Shown: positions 42,339-51,698 of the stretch, piece after piece
Position numbering within the stretch: position 1 is the first letter of the stretch
How the letters are laid out: the number at the start of each line of letters is the position of its first letter
NCBI GenBank assembly: GCA_017509155.1
Contig: JAFWQE010000219.1
Span: forward strand, 1 to 51,904
Direction of reading: 5' to 3'
Origin: Prevotella sp.
Lineage (GTDB): Bacteria > Bacteroidota > Bacteroidia > Bacteroidales > Bacteroidaceae
Length of the DNA stretch: 51,904 nt
Notes under the pieces: model-generated
Told to the model about the DNA's origin: nothing
Seen by the model: only the letters and a program-made list of their open reading frames with translations
Databases searched by the model: none
Position numbers and translations under genes: made by a program

Positions 42339-43586
42339 ATGACAATCGATCAATTTAATTTTGCCGGCAAGAAGGCAATTGTGCGTGTGGACTTCAATGT
42401 GCCACTCGATGAGAATGGAAACGTCACCGACGACACCCGCATCCGTGGTGCCCTGCCCACCCTGAAGAAGATTCTGTCCGACGGAGGAGCCGTTATCATG
42501 ATGAGCCACATGGGTAAGCCCAAAGGAAAGGTGAACGCCAAGCTCAGCCTCAGCCAGATTGTGAAGCCCGTAAGCGAGGCTCTGGGCGTGGAAGTGAAGT
42601 TCGCTCCCGACTGCGCCAACGCCACTGCCGAGGCCGAGGCCCTGAAGCCCGGTGAGGCTCTGCTGCTGGAGAACCTGCGCTTCTATCCCGAGGAAGAAGG
42701 CAAGCCCGTAGGCGTTGAGAAGGGTACTCCCGAATACGACGAGGCCAAGAAAGCCATGAAGGCTTCGCAGAAGGAGTTTGCCAAGAAGCTGGCTTCCTAT
42801 GCTGATGCCTACGTGATGGACGCTTTCGGCACCGCTCACCGCAAGCACGCCTCTACTGCTGTCATCGACGAGTTCTTCGCTCCCGAATGCCGCATGCTCG
42901 GTTATCTGATGGAGAAGGAAGTGCAGGCTGTTGACAACATCCTGTCCAACATCAAGCGCCCCTTCACCGCCATCATGGGTGGCTCGAAGGTGTCTACAAA
43001 GATCGGCATCATCGAGAACCTCCTCGGCAAGGTCGACAACCTGATTCTCTGCGGCGGCATGACCTATACGTTTGCCAAGGCTCAGGGCGGCGAAATCGGC
43101 AACTCTATCGTTGAGATGGACAAGCTCGACGTGGCGCTCGACGTGATGAAGAAGGCTAAGGAGAACGGTGTGAACCTCGTCCTCGGTACCGACTGCATCG
43201 CTGCCGACAAATTCGCCAACGATGCCAACACGCAGGTGGTTCCCGCCAACGCCATTCCCGAGGGATGGGAAGGTCTGGACGCTGGCCCCGAGACGCGCAA
43301 GGCATTTGCTGCTGCCATCGAAGACGCCAAGACCATCCTGTGGAACGGTCCTGCCGGCGTGTTCGAGTTCGACAACTTCATCGGCGGTTCCAAGGCTATT
43401 GCTGACGCCATCGCCAAGGCTACGGCCAACGGCGCATTCTCGCTCATCGGTGGTGGCGACTCTGTTGCCTGCATCAACAAGTTCGGCATGGCCGACCAGG
43501 TGAGCTACATCTCCACCGGTGGCGGTGCTCTGCTCGAGGCCATCGAAGGCAAGGAGCTCCCCGGCGTAGCTGCCATCAAGGGATAA
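42339..43586 (+). CDS. pgk: Phosphoglycerate kinase
   Basis: A 415-residue glycolytic kinase that makes ATP from 1,3-bisphosphoglycerate. It has [17 protein letters not shown] at the N-terminus, [48 protein letters not shown] and the C-terminal nucleotide loop [16 protein letters not shown] 42339 is chosen; the longer frame from TTG 42303 starts in the leader. Codon use is strongly biased, as for a highly expressed gene. Confidence 0.98.
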   Translation: MTIDQFNFAGKKAIVRVDFNVPLDENGNVTDDTRIRGALPTLKKILSDGGAVIMMSHMGKPKGKVNAKLSLSQIVKPVSEALGVEVKFAPDCANATAEAEALKPGEALLLENLRFYPEEEGKPVGVEKGTPEYDEAKKAMKASQKEFAKKLASYADAYVMDAFGTAHRKHASTAVIDEFFAPECRMLGYLMEKEVQAVDNILSNIKRPFTAIMGGSKVSTKIGIIENLLGKVDNLILCGGMTYTFAKAQGGEIGNSIVEMDKLDVALDVMKKAKENGVNLVLGTDCIAADKFANDANTQVVPANAIPEGWEGLDAGPETRKAFAAAIEDAKTILWNGPAGVFEFDNFIGGSKAIADAIAKATANGAFSLIGGGDSVACINKFGMADQVSYISTGGGALLEAIEGKELPGVAAIKG

Positions 43587-43610
43587 ACCCGCACAACGGG
43601 CTACATAAAG

Positions 43611-43653
43611 AAAAGGCTCCCCCTGCAACATGCAGGAACGGGAGCCTTTTTCT
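43611..43653 (+). terminator. Terminator of pgk
   Basis: AAAAGGCTCCC (43611-43621) pairs with GGGAGCCTTTT (43640-43650), with an inner CCTGC/GCAGG stem and a T run. Confidence 0.92.
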
Positions 43654-43657
43654 TTCT

Positions 43658-43764
43658 AACTGAGAGGTGAGCGCTCGACCTTGGTCGCTTTGCTTGCAAA
43701 GAACTGAGAGGTGAGAACTGAGAGGTGAGAGGTGAGAACTGAGAGGTGAGAACTGAGAGGTAAG
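43658..43764. repeat. AACTGAG/AGGTGAG 14-mer repeats
   Basis: Copies of a 14-mer built of two heptamers (AACTGAGAGGTGAG) start at 43658, 43702, 43716, 43737 and 43751 (last one varied), with extra AGGTGAG units between. The first copy is split off by about 30 bases containing GCTTGCAAAG. It lies in the gap between pgk and the barrel gene, where I see no gene. Confidence 0.85.
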
Positions 43765-43822
43765 AGGTGGAAGATGAGAACGTTTCCGTTGGCCCACTAT
43801 TCGCTTTTTATACGCCCCTCAG

Positions 43823-43947
43823 CCCCGCAAACGACTTTATCATTTATCATTTGTCATTTATCATTTAGGCGCGGAGCGCCGCCGCCCCCGCAAACGACTT
43901 TATCATTTATCATTTGTCATTTATCATTTAGGCGCGGAGCGCCGCCG
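43823..43947. repeat. 62-bp tandem duplication with TCATTTR heptamers
   Basis: Bases 43823-43884 are repeated at 43886-43947 with no difference seen. Each copy has four TCATTTA/TCATTTG heptamers and a GC-rich hairpin GGCGC-GGA-GCGCC. It ends three bases before the stop codon of the minus-strand barrel gene, so it forms part of that mRNA's 3' end. Confidence 0.9.
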
Positions 43948-43950
43948 TTG

Positions 43951-45942
43951 TCAGAATTTCCACCGCAGCTGCAGCTGCAAGTCGGTCTGTGAAGAGCGGT
44001 TGATGAGCTGATAGCCTGTGCCTATCTCGTTGCGGTCGAAATAGTTGGTGGCAGTGAGGCGCGCCTGAACCATCAGTCGGTCGTTGATGTCGGCTCGTAA
44101 CAGACAGGCATAGCGGATGCCTTCGCCATAGAAAACGGGAATGGTGAACGAATAGAGCATGCCCCGCTCGTAGGTGTAGACACGGCTGTTAAAGTCATCG
44201 GTGTGAAAATAGCCTGCCGACAAGCTGACGTCGAAGACCTTCGGAAAGGTGTAGCGCACATGCTGTGTGGCCATCCATCCCATGCTCTTTTCCTTGAAGT
44301 CACAATAGGCCATGTCGCATTGCGTCTTCAACGTCAGTCCGTTTCTGTGGTGAGCTACGGAAATGCGGGCGCGATGCTCGTTCTTGTAGATGAGCTGTGT
44401 TTTTTCTTCGTTGTCTTTCTGGCGCATCTTCAGCCGGTAGCGGGCGCTCAGCTCCCAACTGCCGGACGCATAGCCAATGGTCAGCAGGTTGTCCCAGGCG
44501 CGTGAAGCCTCAGCTGCCTGATACTTGGGCCATGCGAAATAGGCGAAGTCGGAATAGGCGGAAATGTTCCATTTGCGCGAGGGGTGCCATGTAAGTCCTG
44601 CATAGATGCCGCTCTCATCCTGCACGCTGCCGCCTTCACTGAAGCTTCGCGCAAACATGCCATAGTATTTCTTGCCGTAGAAACGTTGCAGGGCACTGAG
44701 TTCCACCTCGTCGCCAAGTCTCACGTTGACGGTGTTGAGCGTGGCCAGAGCTCCGCAGTCGCCCGTGGCGGTCTCACCCGCAAACGACAGCCGCGAACAG
44801 GTGTAGCCATAGTTGATGCTGGCGTTCCAGAAATGATTGCCCGATGGATAGAACTGACGATAGACCACATTGGTGTTGGGTCGAAGGTCGCGGCTGAACG
44901 ACGTGTAGACCACCGTGGCACCCGCGCGGAAGCCACCTGAAGCCCACCGGAGATGGGTGCCGGCGGCCAGCTGCTGCGTGTTGTTCTTCTTGTCCATTTC
45001 GTTCTGAGTGCGATGATAGCCTGCGTCCACGATGGTCGACACCGTTTCGTCGTCACTGTTCAAGGTGGCATCGATGGCCCGATAGGAAACGAATGCACTC
45101 AGGTCCCATCGTTTTGCCAGGCCGACTGTGATGGCAGCTCCTTGCAGATAGTCGGCCGAACGTGTGGAGGAATGTGCGCGAAACGATGTCTGATTTCTGC
45201 TGAGCGAGACGATGGCACCTGATTTACCCAGCAGAAAGTCATTGTTCATGACGAGTCCCATACCGAAGTTGGCCCTGTATTTTCCCAATACAAGACTCTT
45301 GACGGCACCCATATTCCGCATCATCACATAAAACGAATAGAAGTCATATCCCGCACCGTTCTTGTTGGCAAAGAACGGTTCCCCAGCATCCTGAGCCGCC
45401 ACAATGCCAGCCTTCAGCAGGTCGCTGTACTTGAAATTGTAGCGCAGGTTGTGTTTATAGGGATAGCCCAGATAGCCATTCTGGTCGCCACGCCGCTCAT
45501 AGAAAGGAATCGAGCCGGTGATAGTGAGGTCGCTATGACCATACTTGAGCATGTGGCCGATTGACGGGCGCTTGGGTTTGCTTTCCTCGCCTATATAGAT
45601 AAAGTAGGAAAGCAGGTGGCGCTTGTTGAAGTCGATGCCCTCTATCATGGCCAGTTCTCCAAGACTGTGCAGGGGCGCGTAATGGTAGAGATAGGCACAG
45701 ATGTTCTCTATGTCGGTGGCATTCAGAAATGGCAGCTGCTCCAGGTCCTCACGAGTGGCCGTGTTGATGTCCATCGGGTGCTCCGCAAGCTCACATAAGG
45801 TTTCATAGATAGGCTCATAGCCAATGCCCTCAACGTCCTCAATATCTGTCTGCATGTCCAGATACTGCTCCCATGGCTGCTGCGCATAACCATTCGTCAT
45901 GCAGACTGTTAGTAGAAATATCACAAAGTATTTCCTCATCAT
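43951..45942 (-). CDS. Outer-membrane beta-barrel with N-terminal helix-hairpin-helix domain
   Basis: A 663-residue protein with a signal peptide (ending NGYAQ). Residues about 55-110 are ComEA-like helix-hairpin-helix motifs (MDINTATREDLEQLPFLNAT, then SLGELAMIEGID). The rest is alternating polar and hydrophobic beta strands and ends LQLQLRWKF, with the terminal aromatic residue of an outer-membrane barrel. HhH motifs of this type bind double-stranded DNA in ComEA, the periplasmic DNA receptor. Fusion to a barrel suggests DNA handling at the outer membrane, but the HhH could also bind protein. Confidence 0.85.
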   Translation of the reverse strand: MMRKYFVIFLLTVCMTNGYAQQPWEQYLDMQTDIEDVEGIGYEPIYETLCELAEHPMDINTATREDLEQLPFLNATDIENICAYLYHYAPLHSLGELAMIEGIDFNKRHLLSYFIYIGEESKPKRPSIGHMLKYGHSDLTITGSIPFYERRGDQNGYLGYPYKHNLRYNFKYSDLLKAGIVAAQDAGEPFFANKNGAGYDFYSFYVMMRNMGAVKSLVLGKYRANFGMGLVMNNDFLLGKSGAIVSLSRNQTSFRAHSSTRSADYLQGAAITVGLAKRWDLSAFVSYRAIDATLNSDDETVSTIVDAGYHRTQNEMDKKNNTQQLAAGTHLRWASGGFRAGATVVYTSFSRDLRPNTNVVYRQFYPSGNHFWNASINYGYTCSRLSFAGETATGDCGALATLNTVNVRLGDEVELSALQRFYGKKYYGMFARSFSEGGSVQDESGIYAGLTWHPSRKWNISAYSDFAYFAWPKYQAAEASRAWDNLLTIGYASGSWELSARYRLKMRQKDNEEKTQLIYKNEHRARISVAHHRNGLTLKTQCDMAYCDFKEKSMGWMATQHVRYTFPKVFDVSLSAGYFHTDDFNSRVYTYERGMLYSFTIPVFYGEGIRYACLLRADINDRLMVQARLTATNYFDRNEIGTGYQLINRSSQTDLQLQLRWKF

Positions 45943-45992
45943 TCACAGTATTTGTCTTATCGGTATGTTCTCAAGGTGATTATTAATAGACG

Positions 45993-46023
45993 CAAAGTTA
46001 CGAAGAAGAAACGGAATAACAAA
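45993..46023 (-). promoter_or_regulatory. Promoter of the HhH-barrel gene
   Basis: On the minus strand TAACTTTG (plus 45993-46000) is preceded by TTTTG (from plus 46020) with a 19-base spacer. Confidence 0.75.
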
Positions 46024-46306
46024 AAGCGTTGGCGTTTTTTTTGCGACTGAAAACACACGTTCCATGGAAAGCGACCACCGAAGAAAGCGGAAAAAGCGAA
46101 AGGACCAGGCCGCAATCGTCTTGTGGCTTCTTTTGTTGCCGTCCCAGACCAAGCCTTCAAGCCTACAGCCTGCGTGCGTCAATGAGAGAAACCGAAACGC
46201 GTCGAATTCCTTTCGCTGGAGAGAATGTGTTTTAAAATCTTTTTTGTTAGTGCATCACAGTAGGCGGCATGCGCCTCAATGATTAAAAAAACGGAAGCGC
46301 GTGGGT
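46024..46306. other. Intergenic stretch with no recognised feature
   Basis: This gap between the barrel promoter and the esterase stop codon has small ORFs on both strands but none with a coding look. A short stem (AGGCG/CGCCT near 46261-46276) lacks a T run. No repeat family of the kind seen elsewhere was found. Confidence 0.5.
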
Positions 46307-48985
46307 CTATCGCATGATGACCTTTCGTGCGCGCACCTGTCCGTCTGGCATCGTCTCGACGACGACATTGACTCCTGACTGAAGACGTGGGATGAGCTGA
46401 CCTGATGGTGTGTAGATGCGGCAGGCTACTACTGACTGTACGGCCGACTCGGTCTCGACATTGTAGACGGGCGTGGGGTCTATCTCAAGCGTTTCTCGCA
46501 CAATCTTCGAAATCATCACCTGCGCCTTGTCCTCGCCAATGTACTGCAGGGCGAAGAATGTGTAGGGCTGGAAGATGTCGAACTTGAACACGTTGGTCTC
46601 TGCCTTGACAGGAATCAGCTGCATGGGCGTGTTCTGGTCGGCAAACACGGTGACGGTCTGGAATCCCTGTGGCAGCGGCTGGTCGGTGAAGAATGTGTAA
46701 TGATGGTAGGTTCCGGCAAGGGGTGTGCCGCTGTAAGGCCCCACATAGGCATACTGCTGGTTGAAATTGACGGTGCCTTCGTAGACAGGTTCAGAGCCTG
46801 ATGGTGTTACAGTTGCGGGATTCCATCCGGAGTTGTCGAGGCCAGGCGTGTGGACGGCCAGGCCTTGCTGATTGTAGAGAACAACGTCGTTGACGATGGT
46901 CTGCACCGTCTCGCCCGTCATGTTCTGCAAGGCAAACTGCGTGACAATGGGATCGCTGTCGAGGTCGTCGGGATTGAAACTGCCTTCAAGGACCGTCTGT
47001 CCAGCGGCAAACTCATAGTAGTGTCCACCGTAGTCCTTGGCCTGAGCGGCGTTGCGGAGGAACATCTGCAGCTGATGGTCCACGGCAGGAGCCTGCCCAA
47101 GCTCGATGCGGTAGCGGGGATAGTCGAGCACAGAAAAAGGCTCGTTCCATAGCTTCACGTCACCCCAGTTGCCGGGCAACGACACGGTGGCGGGCAGTCC
47201 GTTGGCAGAAACCAGGTGTCCCTCAATGTCGGCACCGGCATCAACCGATATGGGCAACTGTGAGGAAGAGGGCTGGAAGTCGGTGAGATAGACATCGCGC
47301 ATCACCGAAAGAATGTTCATGGGGTCGGTGGCCGATGTGGATTTGCGCTGCACAGACAGATACCAGTAGCTCTGGGTTAGCTCTATGCTTGCCTCGTTGC
47401 CGTTGACCTGTATCTGCGGATAGCTCTCGGCCGACGGCTCACCATAGAGGTCTTTCACACCGAGTTTCCACTGAAAGTCGGATGTGATGGGCTTGTCAGT
47501 GCGCACAGTAACGATATGCTTGGTACCCTCGGTGACATCCGAGCCCCAGGCCTTTCCGCCAACTTCACCCCATTGTCCGGTGAAGTTGACGGTGCCTGCG
47601 TAGATATTTCCATCGGCAGCTTGCTCGCCCGTTACGCGGCTAGCCCAGTTGCCGACAAGCGGAAGGGCTGTCTCAGTGCCTGCTTCGGGACCTATATAGA
47701 CCACGGGGTCGGCAGGAAACTCACCCGGCTCGCTCACGCCCCACCAGCCTGTCCACCAGTTAAGGTCGATGTCGGAATAGGCGGCAGGAGCTTTGCGCAC
47801 CTTGGTGTCCACGTCGGTCTTTCCCAACAGGAAACGGTCGATGTAAGCCTTCACTTCGGGATACTGCGACTCGGGGAGCTGACAGTGTCCATGTCCCGGC
47901 ACAATGCTGTAGCCCACGCGGTCCTCAATGCCATACTGCTGCCACACTTTCATGGCGCCGTTCATCGAGACATAGGCCGATGGGTCAGCCAGCCACGTGA
48001 AGTCTGGGTTGCCAAGCATGAGGAGCGCACGGGGACAGATCATGGCAGCCAGCTCATGATGGTCATGAGGCAGGTAGGCTACATCCTTGCCTGCATAGTT
48101 GGCCTTCAGGCTGTTCATGAACCAGTTGTAGTCGGTGTTGTCGAGGCCTTCCACCGATTCGGCATTAGGCTGAGCGTTCATCCAACGAGAATATCTCCAC
48201 GCTGCACATCCGCCGCCGCCAGGTTCCTGTGCGATGGTAAGAGCCACGCGCTCATCGAAAGCGCCACAGAAGAGTGCCATCTTACCTGCGTATGAACAAC
48301 CCGTTACGCCAATGCGGGCCATGTCTATCTTCGTCACCTCGGGGCCAAGCTGCTGCAGTCCGTCCAGCAGACGGCTCAGTCCCCATGCCCATTCGCTGTA
48401 GGCGCCGTTGTCGGTCAGCTCAGGATAGAGCTTGTCGAAAGCATAGTTGCCACGTCCGGCGGGACTACCAAACTGCGAATAGTTGTTCACCTGGCTCTCC
48501 TGGTAGACCATGCGGGCGATAGGACGGCCCTCGAACACGGCATCGGGCAGAGAAATCATGCTCGTACCAATCATCAACGCATAAGGAGCTTCGCCCACGG
48601 AAGGATAGTCGATGAAGGCGGAGAGCGTGAGCGACTGTCCGTTCACCGTGACCGTCACCTTCAGCTGATTGCCTTCCATCGTGGCCGAAACAGCAGAGGG
48701 ATCCACTACAGGCTTCGTGCCAATCTCGTAGTGCTGAATCTCCTTGGCAATTTCTCCGCGACGCTGCTGCCAGTCGGCAAAGTTCGTAGCACGTCCGCTA
48801 CCGTCCGACCATTCCAGAGGATCGGGCAGCGGGTCAATCTTCTTAGCCTTGTCCTTCGAAGGCAGCACAGGGTTAGCACTGGCGCCCGTGTTCTCCACTT
48901 GGTACACCAGCGGGATGTCACTCTGCGCTTGCGCCGTTAGGCACGCAACGCAGCCCACCAACAATAGTGTAGTTACTCTTTTCAT
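46307..48985 (-). CDS. Secreted multidomain CE15-type glucuronoyl esterase, T9SS cargo
   Basis: An 892-residue protein. After a signal peptide (ending AQAQ) residues about 40-400 form an alpha/beta hydrolase of the CE15 glucuronoyl esterase type. The nucleophile motif is GVTGCSYAGKMALF, followed by LTIAQEPGGGG and AWRYSRW, and the catalytic His is in PGHGHCQLPES. CE15 enzymes cut ester bonds between lignin and glucuronoxylan or related uronate esters. The usual Arg after the Ser (CSR) is Tyr here. The C-terminal half has beta-rich domains, two of which begin GTVNF, and ends in a T9SS-like domain (CRIYTPSGQLIPRLQSGV). No other glycan-use genes adjoin. Confidence 0.85.
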   Translation of the reverse strand: MKRVTTLLLVGCVACLTAQAQSDIPLVYQVENTGASANPVLPSKDKAKKIDPLPDPLEWSDGSGRATNFADWQQRRGEIAKEIQHYEIGTKPVVDPSAVSATMEGNQLKVTVTVNGQSLTLSAFIDYPSVGEAPYALMIGTSMISLPDAVFEGRPIARMVYQESQVNNYSQFGSPAGRGNYAFDKLYPELTDNGAYSEWAWGLSRLLDGLQQLGPEVTKIDMARIGVTGCSYAGKMALFCGAFDERVALTIAQEPGGGGCAAWRYSRWMNAQPNAESVEGLDNTDYNWFMNSLKANYAGKDVAYLPHDHHELAAMICPRALLMLGNPDFTWLADPSAYVSMNGAMKVWQQYGIEDRVGYSIVPGHGHCQLPESQYPEVKAYIDRFLLGKTDVDTKVRKAPAAYSDIDLNWWTGWWGVSEPGEFPADPVVYIGPEAGTETALPLVGNWASRVTGEQAADGNIYAGTVNFTGQWGEVGGKAWGSDVTEGTKHIVTVRTDKPITSDFQWKLGVKDLYGEPSAESYPQIQVNGNEASIELTQSYWYLSVQRKSTSATDPMNILSVMRDVYLTDFQPSSSQLPISVDAGADIEGHLVSANGLPATVSLPGNWGDVKLWNEPFSVLDYPRYRIELGQAPAVDHQLQMFLRNAAQAKDYGGHYYEFAAGQTVLEGSFNPDDLDSDPIVTQFALQNMTGETVQTIVNDVVLYNQQGLAVHTPGLDNSGWNPATVTPSGSEPVYEGTVNFNQQYAYVGPYSGTPLAGTYHHYTFFTDQPLPQGFQTVTVFADQNTPMQLIPVKAETNVFKFDIFQPYTFFALQYIGEDKAQVMISKIVRETLEIDPTPVYNVETESAVQSVVACRIYTPSGQLIPRLQSGVNVVVETMPDGQVRARKVIMR

Positions 48986-49089
48986 GATGTTAAATTTTGT
49001 TTGACAAATAGTTGATAATATGTTATAAATAAATAGTAAACAACCAACGAGTAATGAGCCCTTCTGATCTTCAGCTCAGTTATCACATG

Positions 49090-49097
49090 CAAAGATA
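49090..49097 (-). promoter_or_regulatory. -7 box TATCTTTG of the esterase gene
   Basis: TATCTTTG on the minus strand (plus 49090-49097), 104 bases before the ATG. There is no good -33 box, which fits an activator-dependent promoter. Confidence 0.5.
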
Positions 49098-49149
49098 GCA
49101 ATAAAAGAAGAATGTGGCATTCCCCTCTATTACAAAAACATTTTAATTT

Positions 49150-49172
49150 GTTTCATGATGAGACCATGAAAC
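49150..49172. promoter_or_regulatory. Palindrome upstream of the esterase promoter
   Basis: GTTTCATG (49150-49157) and CATGAAAC (49165-49172) form a perfect 8-7-8 inverted repeat about 55 bases upstream of the -7 box. It may be an operator. It is not followed by a T run. Confidence 0.4.
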
Positions 49173-49202
49173 GTTTCTAGATGGGAAAAAGCGAACGAAA
49201 GA

Positions 49203-49230
49203 AAAGCCGGAAGCAAAAACTTCCGGCTTT
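49203..49230 (-). terminator. Terminator of guaA
   Basis: AAAGCCGGAAG (49203-49213) and CTTCCGGCTTT (49220-49230) make a perfect 11-bp stem with a 6-base loop and a T-rich tail on the minus strand. Confidence 0.88.
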
Positions 49231-49242
49231 CAATTGTTTTTA

Positions 49243-50895
49243 TTATTCCCACTCTATGGTTGATGGTGGCTTTGAAGAGATGTCGTAGCAGACACGGTTG
49301 ACGCCTTTTACCTTGTTGATGATCTCGTTGGAGACCTTGGCCATAAAGTCGTAGGGGAGATGGGCCCAGTCGGCAGTCATGGCATCGGTGGAAGTGACGG
49401 CACGGAGGGCTACAGGGTGTTCGTAGGTGCGCTCGTCGCCCATGACGCCGACACTGCGGACAGTACTAAGCAGGATGGCACCAGCTTGCCATATCTGGTC
49501 GTAGAGTGACACTTCTATCTCTCCATCGGTAAGGGCGGCGGGCACTCCTGCCGCCAACACACGGCGGGCCTCATCGCCACTTAGCTTAACTTTGTAGTCA
49601 CGAAGACCTCTGATATAGATGTCGTCGGCATCTTGCAGGATGCGAACTTTCTCTGGGGTAATGTCGCCAAGGATGCGAACGGCGAGACCAGGACCTGGGA
49701 AAGGATGACGCGTAATCAGATGCTCGGGCATTCCCATCTGGCGACCTACGCGACGCACCTCATCCTTGAAGAGCCACTTGAGCGGCTCGCAAAGCTGCAG
49801 GTTCATCTCTTTGGGCAGTCCTCCCACGTTGTGATGACTCTTGATGACCTTGCCTGTAATGTTCAGGCTCTCGATGCGGTCGGGATAGATGGTTCCCTGG
49901 GCAAGCCAACGGCATTTACTATCTGACGATGTACTATTTACGATTTTCTTGGCCTCGGCGTTGAACACCTCAACGAAGTCGCGACCGATAATCTTTCGCT
50001 TCTGTTCAGGGTCGGTAATGCCTGCAAGGTCCTTGAAGAACTTCTCTGACGCATCCACGCCAATCACGTTGAGTCCCAGCACTTTATAGTCGTTCATTAC
50101 TTGCGAGAACTCATTCTTTCGCAACATGCCGTGGTCGACAAAGATGCAGGTAAGGCGTTCTCCAATGGCCTTGTTGAGCAGCACGGCTGCCACTGAGGAG
50201 TCGACGCCCCCGGAGAGTCCCAGAATAACGCGGTCGTTGCCCAGCTGCTGCTTCAGTTCGGCCACCGTGGTGTCTACAAACGATGCTGCGCTCCAGTCCT
50301 GCTTGCTTCCACAGACGTCGACCACGAAGTTCTTGAGGAGCAGTGTTCCCTGAACTGAGTGGAACACCTCGGGATGGAACTGCACAGCAAAGACGGGCTT
50401 TTCGCCGCTTGTACCTGTGGGCGTAGGCGACCAGAAAGCAGCCTGCTTCACATCGGCGGTAGAGGCGATGGTCTCGTAGCCTTCCGGGATGGCCGTAATG
50501 CTGTCGCCATGACTCATCCATACCTGCGACTTTAGCTCGAAGCCCCGGAAAAGCGCGTTTTCCGTGTTGATATACTCCAGATGTGCCCGACCATATTCGC
50601 GGGTGTTCGTCTTTTCCACCCTGCCACCGTTGCTGTGCGAAATAAACTGCGCACCATAGCAAATGCCCAGCACGGGGAGTTTTCCGACAAACTGACTGAG
50701 GTCTACCTTGAAGGCTTCCGGGTCATGGACCGAAAAGGGCGAACCACTGAGGATGACACCAATGACGGAAGGGTCATCCTTTGGAAACTTGTTGTAGGGC
50801 AGAATCTCGCAGAAGGTATCGAGTTCGCGCACCCTTCGCCCGATGAGCTGGGTGGTCTGTGAACCGAAATCCAGGATAATGATTTTCTGTTGCAT
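49243..50895 (-). CDS. guaA: GMP synthase (glutamine-hydrolysing)
   Basis: A 550-residue enzyme that aminates XMP to GMP. ATG 50895 ([13 protein letters not shown]) is chosen over TTG 50913. The glutaminase has LGICYGAQ (Cys nucleophile) and FAVQFHPEV. The synthase PP-loop is [11 protein letters not shown], and the C-terminal dimer domain has [16 protein letters not shown]. It is about 30 residues longer than common forms. One surplus stretch ([20 protein letters not shown], about 317-328) is encoded by heptamer-like DNA at 49912-49946. It follows the MurU-like gene by 28 bases. Confidence 0.97.
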   Translation of the reverse strand: MQQKIIILDFGSQTTQLIGRRVRELDTFCEILPYNKFPKDDPSVIGVILSGSPFSVHDPEAFKVDLSQFVGKLPVLGICYGAQFISHSNGGRVEKTNTREYGRAHLEYINTENALFRGFELKSQVWMSHGDSITAIPEGYETIASTADVKQAAFWSPTPTGTSGEKPVFAVQFHPEVFHSVQGTLLLKNFVVDVCGSKQDWSAASFVDTTVAELKQQLGNDRVILGLSGGVDSSVAAVLLNKAIGERLTCIFVDHGMLRKNEFSQVMNDYKVLGLNVIGVDASEKFFKDLAGITDPEQKRKIIGRDFVEVFNAEAKKIVNSTSSDSKCRWLAQGTIYPDRIESLNITGKVIKSHHNVGGLPKEMNLQLCEPLKWLFKDEVRRVGRQMGMPEHLITRHPFPGPGLAVRILGDITPEKVRILQDADDIYIRGLRDYKVKLSGDEARRVLAAGVPAALTDGEIEVSLYDQIWQAGAILLSTVRSVGVMGDERTYEHPVALRAVTSTDAMTADWAHLPYDFMAKVSNEIINKVKGVNRVCYDISSKPPSTIEWE

Positions 50896-50923
50896 ATTCT
50901 TTTTCTTTATCAATTATCGTTTA

Positions 50924-51676
50924 TTATGTAGACGCGTGCTTCGCAAGCTCGGCTTCCGCCTTGGCAAGGGTGTCGAGCTTTCCCACGTCGATGAGGTGAA
51001 GTCCGTCTATTTCTTTTCCCTTGAACCGGAATTGCCGGCAGTACTTCAGATAGAAGTCCATGATGCCGAAGCGCTCAGGCATGTCATCGAATAGAGGAAG
51101 GACGGACGGCGACAGCACGTGAATGCCGCTGAAAGCCAGCCGGATAAGCTGTTGTGCCTCGGTTGGCGTCAAGACGTCATGGGGTTTGAGCTCGCCAGTC
51201 TCTATGTTTGTCCATCCCTTCAGCATCCGTTGTTCATCGAAAAGAAGGTAGCGCTTGGTGTCGCGCCAGCTGACAAGCAACATGGCATCGATGTTCTCGC
51301 TGCACGCTGCATCGTATAATGCCGCCAGGTCAACATTGCTCAGAATGTCAACGTTGTGAATAAGGATAGGGCTGTTGGCATCAAACAACGGCAGTGCTTT
51401 CTTGATTCCTCCTCCTGTTTCAAGCAGCATACCAGACTCATCGCTCACGTCAAGGTCGATTCCAAAGTGATTATTGGCCTCTATATAGTCGACAATCTGC
51501 TGTGAGAAATGATGCACATTGACCACGACATGCTCAAATCCTGCCTGTTTCAGTTTCGTCAGCACATGCCAGAGCAGCGGCTTGCCTCCTACCTCAACCA
51601 ATGCCTTCGGCATCGTGTCAGTAAGCGGCTTGAGCCGAGTTCCTAATCCGGCTGCAAAGACCATTGCTTGTTTCAT
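50924..51676 (-). CDS. Sugar-1-phosphate nucleotidyltransferase, MurU-like
   Basis: A 250-residue NTP transferase with FAAGLGTRLKPLTDTMPKAL at the N-terminus, ILIHNVDILS (metal site) and FSGIHVLSPSVL. Its short length without a C-terminal hexapeptide domain fits MurU (MurNAc-1-phosphate uridylyltransferase, cell-wall recycling) or a related mannose-1-phosphate guanylyltransferase. The choice between these is not certain. The -7 box ends five bases before the ATG. It is the first gene of an operon with guaA. Confidence 0.82.
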   Translation of the reverse strand: MKQAMVFAAGLGTRLKPLTDTMPKALVEVGGKPLLWHVLTKLKQAGFEHVVVNVHHFSQQIVDYIEANNHFGIDLDVSDESGMLLETGGGIKKALPLFDANSPILIHNVDILSNVDLAALYDAACSENIDAMLLVSWRDTKRYLLFDEQRMLKGWTNIETGELKPHDVLTPTEAQQLIRLAFSGIHVLSPSVLPLFDDMPERFGIMDFYLKYCRQFRFKGKEIDGLHLIDVGKLDTLAKAEAELAKHAST

Positions 51677-51681
51677 GAGTG

Positions 51682-51689
51682 CAAAGGTA
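51682..51689 (-). promoter_or_regulatory. -7 box TACCTTTG next to heptamer repeats
   Basis: TACCTTTG on the minus strand (plus 51682-51689) lies five bases before the ATG. Upstream of it is a T run and then TTCACTC heptamers, as at pgk. Confidence 0.7.
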
Positions 51690-51698
51690 TAAAAAAAA

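Noticed and set aside
42309-43631. A 440-codon minus-strand ORF opposite pgk
   Set aside because: pgk is certain on the plus strand, and strong codon bias in highly expressed genes opens the reverse frame.
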